The position numbers and the translations under genes were made by a program. The notes under the pieces are model-generated. The model worked only from the letters and a program-made list of their open reading frames with translations, did not search any database and was not told the origin of the DNA. From the NCBI GenBank assembly GCA_900455085.1, contig UGTZ01000001.1, positions 3,688,501 through 3,752,500 of the forward strand: DNA of 64,000 nt, read 5' to 3'. The number at the start of each line of letters is the position of its first letter. Position 1 is the stretch's first letter. This stretch comes from Providencia rettgeri. Its GTDB lineage: Bacteria > Pseudomonadota > Gammaproteobacteria > Enterobacterales > Enterobacteriaceae. Positions 24,523 through 33,519 of the stretch are shown here, one piece after another.

Positions 24523-25654
24523 TTAAGTTAAATGCGGTATTTTCAGGTACTCTTCACTTTGCATTTCTTGCAATCGAGATAAGCAACGTTGGTATTCGAA
24601 TGCTAACAATTGCCCCTGATACAGCGATTCCATTGGCACTTCAGCGTTAATCACTAATTTAACTTTTCGTTCGTAAAACTCATCAATTAACGCTAAAAAC
24701 CGCCGAGCCGGGTTTTCATCGTTGGTTCCCATCACAGGTACATCGTACAGTAAGACGGTGTGATAACAGTTGGACAGGTAAATATAGTCATTTTGACTAC
24801 GAGGCTCCTCACACAATACTTTGAAGCCTATCGCAAGAACACCTTCTGCAGCACGGATAACGGGCATTTTTCGGTGGTTAACCTCTAAAACAGGGTTCAC
24901 CTCACCTTCTTTTCCTGCCAATTTCACAAACACCTCATCAAGATGTTGTCGGTTTTCATGGTTAATTGGCGATAAAAATAAATGTGCTTGCGTTAAAGTT
25001 CTTAAACGGTAATCAATACCTGCATCGACATTCATCACATCACAGTATTTTTTAATTTGCTCAATCGCAGGTAAAAAACGTGCCCGCTGCAAACCATTTC
25101 GATAAAGATTATCAGGGATGATATTTGAAGTGGCGACAAGAGTGATGCCCCGGAGCAAAGAGCCCTTCTAGTAAAGTGCCTAGGATCATAGCGTCTGTAA
25201 TATCTGACACAAAAAATTCATCAAAACACAAGACATCTGTTTGTTTTTTAAACTCATCCGCAATGATATCTAGTGGGTTCTCTTGCCCTTGCAGTGCCAT
25301 CAAATCTTCTTGTACTTTTTTCATAAAGCGATGAAAATGTAAGCGAAGTTTACGCGTACCCGGTAAACTTTCATAAAACATATCCATTAGCCACGTCTTT
25401 CCACGCCCCACCCCGCCCCACATATATAGCCCTTGTATGGGGACAACCGGTACTGTTGACGTTTTACCTAGAAGGCGGTTAAAGCGCTGCTTTAAACCTG
25501 AAGGCTTATCTTGTAAAGTGGAAGAGGTTGCATCAACAAGCTGCTGATATATTTTATCTAGGCGTTCTACAGCGAGCTTTTGTACGTCATCTGGCTGATA
25601 GTTTCCATCAGCTAGCGCTTGTTGATAACGCATTATAGGGGTCATCGGCGACAT
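24523..25654 (-). CDS. zapE: Cell division ATPase ZapE, frameshifted
   Basis: Two overlapping frames (25654-25112 and 25158-24523) together cover E. coli ZapE (375 residues). Removing one G at 25152-25153 (+ strand) joins them into 376 residues and restores ARGITLVATSN. AFG1-like ATPase: Walker A GGVGRGKTWLMD, Walker B DVLCFDEFFVSDITDAM, C-terminal FYERKVKLV and CLSRLQEMQSEEYL. ZapE affects Z-ring stability under low oxygen. The break falls between Walker B and the sensor region, so both fragments would be inactive. A sequencing error is likely. Confidence 0.85.
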
Positions 25655-26009
25655 TAACTGAATAATCCTTAAAAATTTTTCGGTTTTTTTACCGTTATTT
25701 GATATACACTGCCTTTATTATAACCAGATTCAGTTATCATTTAACTTTCGGTTAACGAGCCGCTATAGAGTAAGGAAATTCGATTTAAGATTCCACTCTT
25801 AATATCTTAATAAGTTGTTGACTAATTTAGCCTGTCTAATTCAAAGCTTGTCGATTTTGTCATCACTTAACTAGTCAAATTACAATATGTTAAGACGCTT
25901 TACTTGACGCTTACATGCAACTTGAATTATTTAAGGTATAGTAACGGTAACAACACTACGTTTCTGCGAACATTGAATCTGTGAACATTGAAGTAATGAA
26001 GGAGTCAGC
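25655..26009. other. zapE-zapG divergent intergenic region
   Basis: 355 bases between divergent starts. A TATAGT hexamer near 25937 is a candidate zapG -10 box; AAGGAG (25999-26004) is the zapG ribosome-binding site. No ORF, repeat or hairpin worth naming. Confidence 0.45.
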
Positions 26010-26414
26010 ATGACCTGGGAGTATGCATTAATCGGATTGATTGTGGGTTTTATCATCGGTGCATTAGTTGTGCGCTATGGCAACCCAAAGCTTCGCCAGC
26101 AAAAAACAGCGCAGGCTGAGCTAGACAAAAAAAGTACTGAACTTGAAGAGTACCGTAAAGAGCTTGTGAGCCATTTTGCTCGTAGCGCAGAATTATTGGA
26201 TAAAATGGCGCGTGATTACCGTCAGCTTTATCAACACATGGCACAAAGTTCGTCTGAATTAATGCCTGATATGCCAGCGCAAGACAACCCATTTAACTAT
26301 CGTTTAACCGAATCTGAAGCAGATAACGATCAAGCGCCAGTTAAAATGCCACCAAGAGATTACTCAGATGGTGCATCGGGTCTTTTCAGGCCTATCGAAG
26401 AGAAAGAGAAGTAA
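26010..26414 (+). CDS. zapG: ZapG (YhcB), envelope-growth and division coordinator
   Basis: 134 residues: one N-terminal membrane helix (WEYALIGLIVGFIIGALVV), then a coiled-coil cytoplasmic domain (AQAELDKKSTELEEYRKELVSHFARSAELLDKMARDYRQLYQHMA) and a flexible tail, the DUF1043 layout. E. coli YhcB helps balance peptidoglycan, LPS and phospholipid synthesis and interacts with division proteins. AAGGAGT gives a clear start. It is followed by its own terminator before degQ. Confidence 0.93.
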   Translation: MTWEYALIGLIVGFIIGALVVRYGNPKLRQQKTAQAELDKKSTELEEYRKELVSHFARSAELLDKMARDYRQLYQHMAQSSSELMPDMPAQDNPFNYRLTESEADNDQAPVKMPPRDYSDGASGLFRPIEEKEK

Positions 26415-26427
26415 GTTTTTATCTTTT

Positions 26428-26460
26428 ATCACCAGTAAGCACCACTTACTGGTGATTTTC
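26428..26460 (+). terminator. Terminator after zapG
   Basis: ATCACCAGTAAG pairs perfectly with CTTACTGGTGAT across CACCA, followed by TTTTC. Confidence 0.8.
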
Positions 26461-26607
26461 TACCAAATACACTAAATTTAGTCGCTTTCCGTGTATCTTT
26501 CATGATTAAATTTTTATTTAATAATTCTGAACAAGATTTCCATCCAAATATAAATTAATAATTTATTTACCTACTGTATAGAAGTTATGGTTTCACTTAA
26601 GTTGCAT

Positions 26608-26622
26608 GTAAATAGATGTAAA
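26608..26622 (+). promoter_or_regulatory. CpxR-box match upstream of degQ
   Basis: GTAAA-TAGAT-GTAAA is an exact match to the CpxR consensus GTAAA-N5-GTAAA. It lies 26 bases before the sigma-E-like -35 element, a spacing fit for activation of that promoter. Confidence 0.55.
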
Positions 26623-26648
26623 AGAGTGGATATTCGCTACCCGTAAGG

Positions 26649-26677
26649 GGAACTTTTGCGCATAATCGGTAGTCATA
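26649..26677 (+). promoter_or_regulatory. Sigma-E-like promoter of degQ
   Basis: GGAACTT (26649-26655), 16 bases, then GTCATA (26672-26677), close to the sigma-E consensus GGAACTT-N15/16-GTCTAA with a perfect -35 and a weaker -10. The start would fall near 26683, about 110 bases before the degQ ATG. Confidence 0.5.
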
Positions 26678-26792
26678 GTCATCAGTAAAATTGAATCTGA
26701 TACCAACCAATATTATCTCAACGCATTGTGTTTATTCTAAAATTGTATTTACAATGAGTTGATAATTTATTCTTGAGAGAATCGACTAAATT

Positions 26793-28187
26793 ATGAAAAG
26801 AAAAAACTTTTTTCTTACCGCGGTAGCAATGAGTTTAGGTTTATCTTTAGCGGCTATCCCTGCCGTAAGTAGCGCAGCATTACCTGCAACTTTACCTGCA
26901 ACAGCACAAAGCCAGAACATGCCTAGCTTAGCTCCAATGCTTGAAAAAGTATTGCCTGCTGTAGTTAATATTCACGTGTCGGGTACGCGCGTACAAAACC
27001 AGCAAATTCCAGAAGAACTTAAATTCTTTTTTGGCCCAAATGTACCACAACAGCAACAAAGCGTACGTCCATTTGAAGGCTTAGGTTCGGGGGTCATTAT
27101 TGATGCTCAGCAAGGTTATATTTTAACCAATAACCATGTTATTGATGGCGCTGACAAAATTCAAATTCAATTAAATGATGGCCGTGAAATTGCCGTTAAC
27201 TTAATTGGTAAAGACCCGCAAACAGATATCGCGTTATTGAAAATCAGTAATGCAAAAGATATCAAAAACTTAACAGCTGTTAGTATTGCAGACTCCGACA
27301 AATTACGTGTGGGTGATTTTGCGGTTGCCGTCGGTAACCCATTTGGTTTAGGGCAAACAGCGACATCAGGCATTATCTCCGCATTAGGCCGTAGCGGTTT
27401 GAACCTTGAAGGTCTAGAAAACTTTATCCAGACCGATGCTTCCATTAACCGTGGTAACTCTGGTGGCGCACTCGTTAACCTAAACGGTGAATTAATCGGT
27501 ATCAATACCGCAATCTTAGCACCTGGCGGCGGTAATATCGGTATCGGCTTCGCGATCCCAAGTAATATGGCTAAAAACCTTAGCGAGCAGTTAATTAAGC
27601 ATGGTGAAGTAAAACGCGGGATCTTAGGTATCAAAGGTACTGAAATGAACTCCGATATCGCTAAAGCATTCAATATTGATGCACAGCGTGGCGCTTTCGT
27701 GAGCGAAGTTTTACCTAAATCATCCGCAGCTAAAGCAGGCATTAAATCCGGTGACGTTTTAGTCTCTGTTGATGGTAAACGTATTAATAGCTTTGCAGAG
27801 TTAAGAGCTAAAATCGGTACTAGCCAAATTGGTAAAGAAATTACTATTGGCTTGATTCGCTCAGGTAAACCAATGGAAGTCAAAGTGGTTCTCGAGAACG
27901 ACGAAGGCTCTGCAACTAAAGCCGAAAAATTGAGTGAATCTTTATTAGGTGCAACGATTTCGAATGCAACGGTAAGCAACACCAAAGGTGTTCAAGTTGA
28001 TAGCGTCGCGCCTAAATCACCGGCGGCTGCCATTGGCCTAGTAAAAGGCGATTTAATCTTTGGTGTCAATGACGCTCGTGTTGAGACGATTGAACAATTC
28101 CGTAAGATTATCGATGCTAAACCTCCGGTATTAGCCATGAAAGTATTGCGTGATGGTGAAACCTTATATTTACTGATGAGAAATTAA
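26793..28187 (+). CDS. degQ: Periplasmic serine protease/chaperone DegQ
   Basis: 464 residues. Signal peptide (KNFFLTAVAMSLGLSLAAIPAVSSAA), trypsin-like domain with catalytic His115 (TNNHVIDG), Asp145 (DPQTDIALL) and Ser223 (NRGNSGGAL), then two PDZ domains. It matches E. coli DegQ rather than DegP: the LA loop is short and lacks the cysteine-containing insert. Degrades and refolds misfolded envelope proteins in the periplasm. The upstream CpxR and sigma-E signals are those known for degP, not degQ, in E. coli. It has its own terminator and is followed by degS. Confidence 0.93.
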   Translation: MKRKNFFLTAVAMSLGLSLAAIPAVSSAALPATLPATAQSQNMPSLAPMLEKVLPAVVNIHVSGTRVQNQQIPEELKFFFGPNVPQQQQSVRPFEGLGSGVIIDAQQGYILTNNHVIDGADKIQIQLNDGREIAVNLIGKDPQTDIALLKISNAKDIKNLTAVSIADSDKLRVGDFAVAVGNPFGLGQTATSGIISALGRSGLNLEGLENFIQTDASINRGNSGGALVNLNGELIGINTAILAPGGGNIGIGFAIPSNMAKNLSEQLIKHGEVKRGILGIKGTEMNSDIAKAFNIDAQRGAFVSEVLPKSSAAKAGIKSGDVLVSVDGKRINSFAELRAKIGTSQIGKEITIGLIRSGKPMEVKVVLENDEGSATKAEKLSESLLGATISNATVSNTKGVQVDSVAPKSPAAAIGLVKGDLIFGVNDARVETIEQFRKIIDAKPPVLAMKVLRDGETLYLLMRN

Positions 28188-28216
28188 TTCATCAAAAACC
28201 ATCTGAAAACCAATAA

Positions 28217-28253
28217 AACAGGTACAGTATCACTCTGCTGTACCTGTTTTTTT
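28217..28253 (+). terminator. Terminator after degQ
   Basis: AACAGGTACAG pairs with CTGTACCTGTT across a 10-base loop, followed by a long T-run. It separates degQ from degS transcription. Confidence 0.88.
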
Positions 28254-28302
28254 ATGTTATGCTCTGAACATGTTTAAGCAATAACTAAATATTCTATATC
28301 CT

Positions 28303-29367
28303 ATGGTGAAGAAGCTAACTTTATCTGTCATGCTTGGCCTGTTGACTGCATTGATTATTATCGTTGCGGTTCCTTCTTTGCGCCCTCAAGGTTTAGCCGA
28401 CTTATTATATGGTAAAACAAATAGTGAGCCCGTCAGTTATAATAAAGCGGTACGTCGTGCTGCACCTGCAGTGGTCTATGTTTATAGCAGTTCAAAAGGC
28501 AGTTTTTCTCAATCAGGACGTGAATTAAAATCCCTCGGTTCAGGTGTGATCATGAGCCAAAATGGCTACATCATCACGAATAAACATGTGGTTGATAACC
28601 CAGACCAAATTTTAGTGGCTTTACAAGATGGTGCTATTTTTGATGCCCTCCTAGTTGGCTCAGACCCATTGACTGACCTCGCCGTATTGAAAATTGATGC
28701 CGATAACTTACCTGTTATTCCAATTAATACGCAACGAGTCACTCATGTTGGTGATGTCGTACTGGCAATTGGAAATCCTTATAACATAGGTCAAACCGTT
28801 ACTCAGGGGATTATCAGTGCGACAGGTCGTGTTGGGTTAAGCTCTACTCGCCGACAAAACTTTCTTCAAACCGACGCCTCAATCAACTCAGGTAACTCTG
28901 GCGGAGCATTAATTAATACCGAAGGTGAGTTAGTAGGCATCAACACGCTTTCTTTCACTGCAGGTCAAGGCATTAGTTCTGAAGGGCTAAGCTTTGCTAT
29001 TCCTACCGCACTAGCCACCAAAATCATGGATAAGCTAATTCCTGATGGCCGAGTGATCCGCGGTTATATTGGTATTACCGCACGCGAATTGCCTCAAATT
29101 AGGTCAAATAACAATAATATCAATCAAATACAAGGCTTACGGGTTTTCCAAGTTGCCCCAAATGGGCCAGCGGCTAAGGCTGGTATACTGCAAGGGGATA
29201 TTATTTTATCGGTTGATGGTAAACCGGCTATTTCAGCCGCGGAAACTATGGATTTAGTTGCAGAAATCCGTCCCGGAAGTAAAACGGCAGTACAAATTTT
29301 ACGAGATGGCGAAATTAAAAATATTGATGTGATTATCGAAGAAATTCCTGAAGAACAGGCTGGGTAA
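28303..29367 (+). CDS. degS: Site-1 protease DegS, sigma-E stress sensor
   Basis: 354 residues: N-terminal membrane anchor (about 5-24), protease domain with His95 (TNKHVVDN), Asp125 (DPLTDLAVL) and Ser199 (SINSGNSGGAL), and a single PDZ domain. Anchored in the inner membrane, it cuts RseA when its PDZ binds exposed outer-membrane-protein C-termini, thereby releasing sigma-E. Paired with degQ as in E. coli. It converges on murA with a shared terminator. Confidence 0.95.
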   Translation: MVKKLTLSVMLGLLTALIIIVAVPSLRPQGLADLLYGKTNSEPVSYNKAVRRAAPAVVYVYSSSKGSFSQSGRELKSLGSGVIMSQNGYIITNKHVVDNPDQILVALQDGAIFDALLVGSDPLTDLAVLKIDADNLPVIPINTQRVTHVGDVVLAIGNPYNIGQTVTQGIISATGRVGLSSTRRQNFLQTDASINSGNSGGALINTEGELVGINTLSFTAGQGISSEGLSFAIPTALATKIMDKLIPDGRVIRGYIGITARELPQIRSNNNNINQIQGLRVFQVAPNGPAAKAGILQGDIILSVDGKPAISAAETMDLVAEIRPGSKTAVQILRDGEIKNIDVIIEEIPEEQAG

Positions 29368-29390
29368 TCATTAGAAATACATTTGCATAA

Positions 29391-29422
29391 AAAAGGTTGT
29401 TCGATATCGAACAACCTTTTTT
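29391..29422. terminator. Bidirectional terminator between degS and murA
   Basis: Perfect 30-base palindrome AAAAGGTTGTTCGAT-ATCGAACAACCTTTT with T-run on both strands. Confidence 0.9.
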
Positions 29423-29474
29423 GATTCATCGAATAGGTAAATAAAGCCACCAGCCTATTTACCTTATCAAGGTA

Positions 29475-30737
29475 TTAATCATCTGAGTGCACGCGCTGAA
29501 TATCAGCACCTAAACCACGTAGTTTATCTTCGATATGCTCATAACCACGGTCAATATGATAAATACGGTCAACTGTCGTTGTCCCTTCCGCAATACAACC
29601 CGCTATAACTAAACTCGCAGAAGCTCGTAAATCCGTTGCCATCACCTGTGCACTGGTTAATTTTTCAACACCATGACATAACACAGTATTACTTTCAATT
29701 TCAGCATGAGCCCCCATACGGATTAGCTCAGGGATATGCATAAAACGATTCTCAAAAATCGTTTCAGTGATCATGCCAGCACCATCAGCAACAAGATTAA
29801 GTAAGCTAAACTGTGCTTGCATATCCGTTGGGAACCCTGGGTGTGGCGCCGTACGTAATGTCACTGCTTTCGGGCGTTTGCCTTCCATATCTAGGCTAAT
29901 CCAGTCATCACCTATTTCAATTTTAGCTCCTGCTTCACGCAATTTAGCTAACACCGCATCTAAAGTATCTGGACGAGCATTACGACAGATAACCTTGCCG
30001 CGCGAAACCGCGGCTGCAATTAAAAATGTTCCCGTTTCAATACGGTCAGGTAGTACTTTATAAACACCCCCACCTAAACGTTCAACACCTTCAATAACAA
30101 TACGGTCAGTCCCTGCACCCGTAATTTTTGCACCAAGGGTATTTAAGAAATTAGCAGTATCTTCAATTTCAGGTTCACGTGCCGCATTTTCAATTGTTGT
30201 GGTTCCTTCAGCTAAAGTCGCAGCCGTCATAATAGAGACTGTCGCACCCACACTGACTTTATCCATCACAATGCAAGCACCTTTTAAGCGGCCATCGACC
30301 GTTGCTTTTACATAACCATCTTCTAAAGCAATCTTTGCGCCTAATTGCTCTAAACCTGAAATATGTAAATCAACTGGACGAGCACCGATAGCACAGCCAC
30401 CTGGTAAAGAAACTTCACCATGACCAAAACGAGCGACCAATGGCGCCAAAGCCCAAATGGATGCACGCATGGTTTTAACAAGGTCATAAGGTGCACAGTA
30501 TGTCGTTACAGTGCTTGCATCGACGTACACTGAGCCATTGCGTTGTACTTTAGTACCAAGTTGATTCAGTAATTTAATCGTTGTGTCGATATCCCTCAAA
30601 TGAGGGACATTCTGTATTTCTACTGGCTCTTCAGCCAACAGAGCAGCGAACAGAATTGGTAATGCCGCATTTTTTGCGCCAGATATAGTGACCTCACCCT
30701 GTAAGCGGGTTGGTCCTTTAACTAAAAACTTATCCAT
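29475..30737 (-). CDS. murA: UDP-N-acetylglucosamine 1-carboxyvinyltransferase MurA
   Basis: 420 residues, full length. First committed step of peptidoglycan synthesis: transfers enolpyruvate from PEP to UDP-GlcNAc in the cytosol. Visible residues include the Lys22 region (ISGAKNAALPI), catalytic Cys115 in LPGGCAIGARPVDLH (fosfomycin target in its sensitive form) and Asp/Arg in DRIETGTFLIAA. It lies downstream of ibaG on the reverse strand, as in E. coli. Confidence 0.97.
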   Translation of the reverse strand: MDKFLVKGPTRLQGEVTISGAKNAALPILFAALLAEEPVEIQNVPHLRDIDTTIKLLNQLGTKVQRNGSVYVDASTVTTYCAPYDLVKTMRASIWALAPLVARFGHGEVSLPGGCAIGARPVDLHISGLEQLGAKIALEDGYVKATVDGRLKGACIVMDKVSVGATVSIMTAATLAEGTTTIENAAREPEIEDTANFLNTLGAKITGAGTDRIVIEGVERLGGGVYKVLPDRIETGTFLIAAAVSRGKVICRNARPDTLDAVLAKLREAGAKIEIGDDWISLDMEGKRPKAVTLRTAPHPGFPTDMQAQFSLLNLVADGAGMITETIFENRFMHIPELIRMGAHAEIESNTVLCHGVEKLTSAQVMATDLRASASLVIAGCIAEGTTTVDRIYHIDRGYEHIEDKLRGLGADIQRVHSDD

Positions 30738-30789
30738 TCAAGTATTCTCGTATGTCGAATTTTACAGTCTGTTCGCTTAGGCTTTGTAA

Positions 30790-31044
30790 TCAAAGGCCAC
30801 TAAGTTTACGATCGCGCTCCCATTGCGCAGGGGTGTACGCTTTAATAGACAAAGCATGAATGCGGTTATCCGCAATATACTCCATTAAAGGCGCATAAAT
30901 TGCTTGCTGTTGCTTAACACGGCTCATACCGTCAAACATGTCACCGACCGCGATAACCTGAAAGTGGCTACCATCACCAGTAACAATAGCCTCATTCAGA
31001 GACAATTTTTCCATCAATACTTGCTTAATTTCGTTGGTATCCAT
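30790..31044 (-). CDS. ibaG: Acid stress protein IbaG (BolA family)
   Basis: 84 residues of BolA-like fold, with the FQVIAVGDMFDGMSRVKQQQAIYAPL core typical of YrbA/IbaG. BolA-type proteins work with monothiol glutaredoxins in Fe-S handling; IbaG supports acid resistance and envelope homeostasis. Located between mlaB and murA, its conserved site. 52 bases from murA, so probably in one transcript. Confidence 0.93.
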   Translation of the reverse strand: MDTNEIKQVLMEKLSLNEAIVTGDGSHFQVIAVGDMFDGMSRVKQQQAIYAPLMEYIADNRIHALSIKAYTPAQWERDRKLSGL

Positions 31045-31191
31045 AATGACTCAATTTATTAATTATTTGTGATTTATAATTTTACTCTAAATAGTGCAAA
31101 TTGCATGCATAGCATACAGAGGCATCGCAATAAGAACAGTCAGAGCTCAATCCTCTATCCTAAAGGATTAGGCTTAACACTTAAACCAAAG

Positions 31192-31235
31192 AAAACGCCT
31201 CTCGTGCCGAAAAGCACATAGAGGCGCTTATTTTT
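31192..31235. terminator. Terminator of the mla operon
   Basis: CGCCTCT (31196-31202) pairs with AGAGGCG (31220-31226), with an inner GTGC/GCAC pairing. T-runs flank both sides, and it lies about 30 bases after the mlaB stop on the reverse strand. Confidence 0.75.
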
Positions 31236-31266
31236 ACATAACTTGACCCAATTTAGGATATTTAAC

Positions 31267-31557
31267 CTAATTGAGGATAACCCCTTGAACCCCGTATAGC
31301 TCAATCAATGTGTTCAAGTTATCACTGACACCGGTTATATTCAGTGAACGGTTTTTAGCTTGGAATTCACCTTTTAAGCGAACTAGCATCGCCAACCCTG
31401 TTGAGTCAACATGTTTGAGACCAGAAACATCTATATTTTCAATGCGTTCCAGCGATGAGTCTTTTTTATCCCAAAACGACATTAGCGAATCACGGTCTAA
31501 CGTCCCGGTGAGATAAAGTGTTGTTTCATTGAGTTCCCATGCTAACAACTGACTCAT
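31267..31557 (-). CDS. mlaB: MlaB, STAS-domain subunit of the Mla transporter
   Basis: 96 residues with a STAS fold (GTLDRDSLMSFWDKKDSSLERIENIDVSGLKHVDSTGLAMLVRL). The conserved Thr/Ser of the loop (HVDSTGLA) is present; in E. coli it is needed for assembly and activity of MlaFEDB. It begins right after mlaC (1 base between) and ends the operon. Confidence 0.93.
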   Translation of the reverse strand: MSQLLAWELNETTLYLTGTLDRDSLMSFWDKKDSSLERIENIDVSGLKHVDSTGLAMLVRLKGEFQAKNRSLNITGVSDNLNTLIELYGVQGVILN

Positions 31558-31558
31558 A

Positions 31559-32188
31559 TTACTTTTTCTCTTCTAAAGTAATTGGCGCTTTTGCACTGAT
31601 TTCTAACTGTTTTGTTAAGCCATCGACACCTTGCTTACGTAAAATATCACCCCACTCATTTTGCTTAGTCGTGATCATACTCACGCCTTCTGCAATCATG
31701 TCGTAAGCTTGCCAGTAACCTGTTTTACTATTTTTACGCCATTGGAAATCTAAACGGACGGGAGGACGGCCGTTGGTATCAACAATAGTCACGCGAATGG
31801 CGACAATGTTTTTATCTCCCAACGGTTGCTCTGGGGCTATTTGATACGTTTGGCCATGGTACATTGCCAATGCTTGACCATAGACTTGTTCGAGGTAATC
31901 TTCAAATGCGTTGAAATAAGCCTCACGCTGTGCTGGAGTTGCCCCTTTATAATAGGTTCCTAACACCAAAGCCCCTGCATATTTAACTTGTACATAAGGT
32001 AATAATTCCTCACGAACAATTGTTCTAAGATACTCGGGGTCTTGCTTAATTTTCGGTTGCTCTGATTTCAAGCGGTTAAACGTTTTCGCCGCCGCTTCAT
32101 CCATTAATTTATAAGGGTTGGTTTGGTCTACTGCCATGGCAAATGGCGCGATTGCCAACATAGCAACCATCATTAAACGTTTAAACAT
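31559..32188 (-). CDS. mlaC: MlaC, periplasmic phospholipid carrier
   Basis: 209 residues with a cleavable signal peptide (MFKRLMMVAMLAIAPFAMA) and the ABC-transporter auxiliary (Ttg2D/MlaC) domain (YLRTIVREELLPYVQVKYAGALVLG, NGRPPVRLDFQWRKN). Shuttles phospholipids between the outer-membrane MlaA-porin complex and MlaFEDB. Fourth gene in mlaFEDCB; 35 bases after mlaD. Confidence 0.95.
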   Translation of the reverse strand: MFKRLMMVAMLAIAPFAMAVDQTNPYKLMDEAAAKTFNRLKSEQPKIKQDPEYLRTIVREELLPYVQVKYAGALVLGTYYKGATPAQREAYFNAFEDYLEQVYGQALAMYHGQTYQIAPEQPLGDKNIVAIRVTIVDTNGRPPVRLDFQWRKNSKTGYWQAYDMIAEGVSMITTKQNEWGDILRKQGVDGLTKQLEISAKAPITLEEKK

Positions 32189-32223
32189 AATTCATTCCTT
32201 TATTCTTCAAAGGGAACACCAAA

Positions 32224-32727
32224 TTACTGTGCAGTTGACTCTGGCTCTGCACCTTGGCTATCACCACTTTTATATAAAAACTGGCCAATTAAGTCTTCTA
32301 ATACCATAGCCGGCTTAGTATCTTCAAGACGCCCGCCATTTTTTAAGATTGCGATACCTAATTCTTCGTCATCTGGACCAATATTCATCGCAATATATTG
32401 TTCTCCCAACAACCCTGACGTCCGAATTGATAGTGAGCTCGAATCAGGAATATTGTCGTATTCACTCAATAAATCAATTTTAACTTCAGGAACATAGTTC
32501 TTTTTATCTAGCGTGATACTGGCAACTCGACCAATCACCACACCACCCACTTTGATTGGCGAGCCTTCTTTTAAGCCACCAATATTTTCAAAAGATGCTG
32601 AAATTTGATAGGTGGATTGGCTTCCTATCGATTTTAAATCAGCGACTTTTAAACACAAAAAGATAATTGCGGCAATCGCCAGCAACATAAAACAACCAAC
32701 CCATATTTCACTTTTTTTACTTTGCAT
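32224..32727 (-). CDS. mlaD: MlaD, MCE-domain subunit
   Basis: 167 residues: N-terminal membrane helix (EIWVGCFMLLAIAAIIFLCL) and one MCE domain (ISASFENIGGLKEGSPIKVGGVVIGRV, SGLLGEQYIAM). Forms a hexameric ring on the inner membrane that receives lipid from or passes it to MlaC. Three bases after mlaE. Confidence 0.95.
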   Translation of the reverse strand: MQSKKSEIWVGCFMLLAIAAIIFLCLKVADLKSIGSQSTYQISASFENIGGLKEGSPIKVGGVVIGRVASITLDKKNYVPEVKIDLLSEYDNIPDSSSLSIRTSGLLGEQYIAMNIGPDDEELGIAILKNGGRLEDTKPAMVLEDLIGQFLYKSGDSQGAEPESTAQ

Positions 32728-32730
32728 GAC

Positions 32731-33513
32731 TTAGTTCCCAAACATCAGTGCGGTAAGTACGAAATCCAGTCCTAAAACAGACAATGACGCATGCACAACT
32801 GTTCTTGTTGTAGCTTGGCTTATCCCCTCCGAAGTTGGGATGGCATCATAGCCATTAAATAATGCGATCCAAGTAACTGTGATAGCAAAGACTAAGCTTT
32901 TAATCACACAGTTGACTAAATCTAGCCGCCAATCAACGGAAGATTGCATTGAAGCCCAGAAAAAGCCTTCATCAATCCCCTTCCAGTCAACCCCAACTAG
33001 TGCGCCACCTAAAATACCGACAGCAACAAAAATTAGAGATAACAACGGCATACTAATAAAACCAGCCCAAAAACGTGGCGCGATGACGCGCCTTAGAGGG
33101 TCAACCGCCATCATTTCAAGGCTAGAAATCTGTTCTGTCGCTTTCATTAAGCCAATTTCAGCAGTTAATGCAGAGCCCGCTCGTCCAGCAAACAACAATG
33201 CGGTTACAACAGGGCCTAACTCACGCAATAGTGAAAGCGCCACCATCATACCTAAGCTAGCTTCAGCACTAAACGTCGTGAGAACCAAATAGCCTTGTAA
33301 CCCCAAAACCATCCCAATAAATAACCCAGAGACAGCAATGATCAGCAATGATTGCACACCAATGGCGTACAATTGCTTCATCAGTAATGGCCATTGTTTA
33401 CGAAACTCTGGTTTACCGAGTAAGGCGCGAAACAGCATGTAACCTGCTCGACCAAACGCGGAAAATATATCAATCCATCGGCGTCCGAAGCCTGCTATCG
33501 CCTTTAATATCAT
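32731..33513 (-). CDS. mlaE: MlaE, permease subunit
   Basis: 260 residues, multi-helix inner-membrane permease of the MlaE family (GLQGYLVLTTFSAEASLGMMVALSLLRELGPVVTALLFAGRAGSALTAEIGLMKATEQI). Dimerises within MlaFEDB and moves phospholipid, powered by MlaF, to keep phospholipids out of the outer leaflet. Six bases after mlaF. Confidence 0.95.
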   Translation of the reverse strand: MILKAIAGFGRRWIDIFSAFGRAGYMLFRALLGKPEFRKQWPLLMKQLYAIGVQSLLIIAVSGLFIGMVLGLQGYLVLTTFSAEASLGMMVALSLLRELGPVVTALLFAGRAGSALTAEIGLMKATEQISSLEMMAVDPLRRVIAPRFWAGFISMPLLSLIFVAVGILGGALVGVDWKGIDEGFFWASMQSSVDWRLDLVNCVIKSLVFAITVTWIALFNGYDAIPTSEGISQATTRTVVHASLSVLGLDFVLTALMFGN

Positions 33514-33519
33514 TTTATT

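Larger units (their letters stand above)
26415..26792. other. zapG-degQ intergenic region with envelope-stress signals
   Basis: 378 bases: the zapG terminator at 26428-26460, an AT-rich stretch, then a CpxR-box match (26608-26622) and a sigma-E-like promoter (26649-26677) before degQ. Confidence 0.6.
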
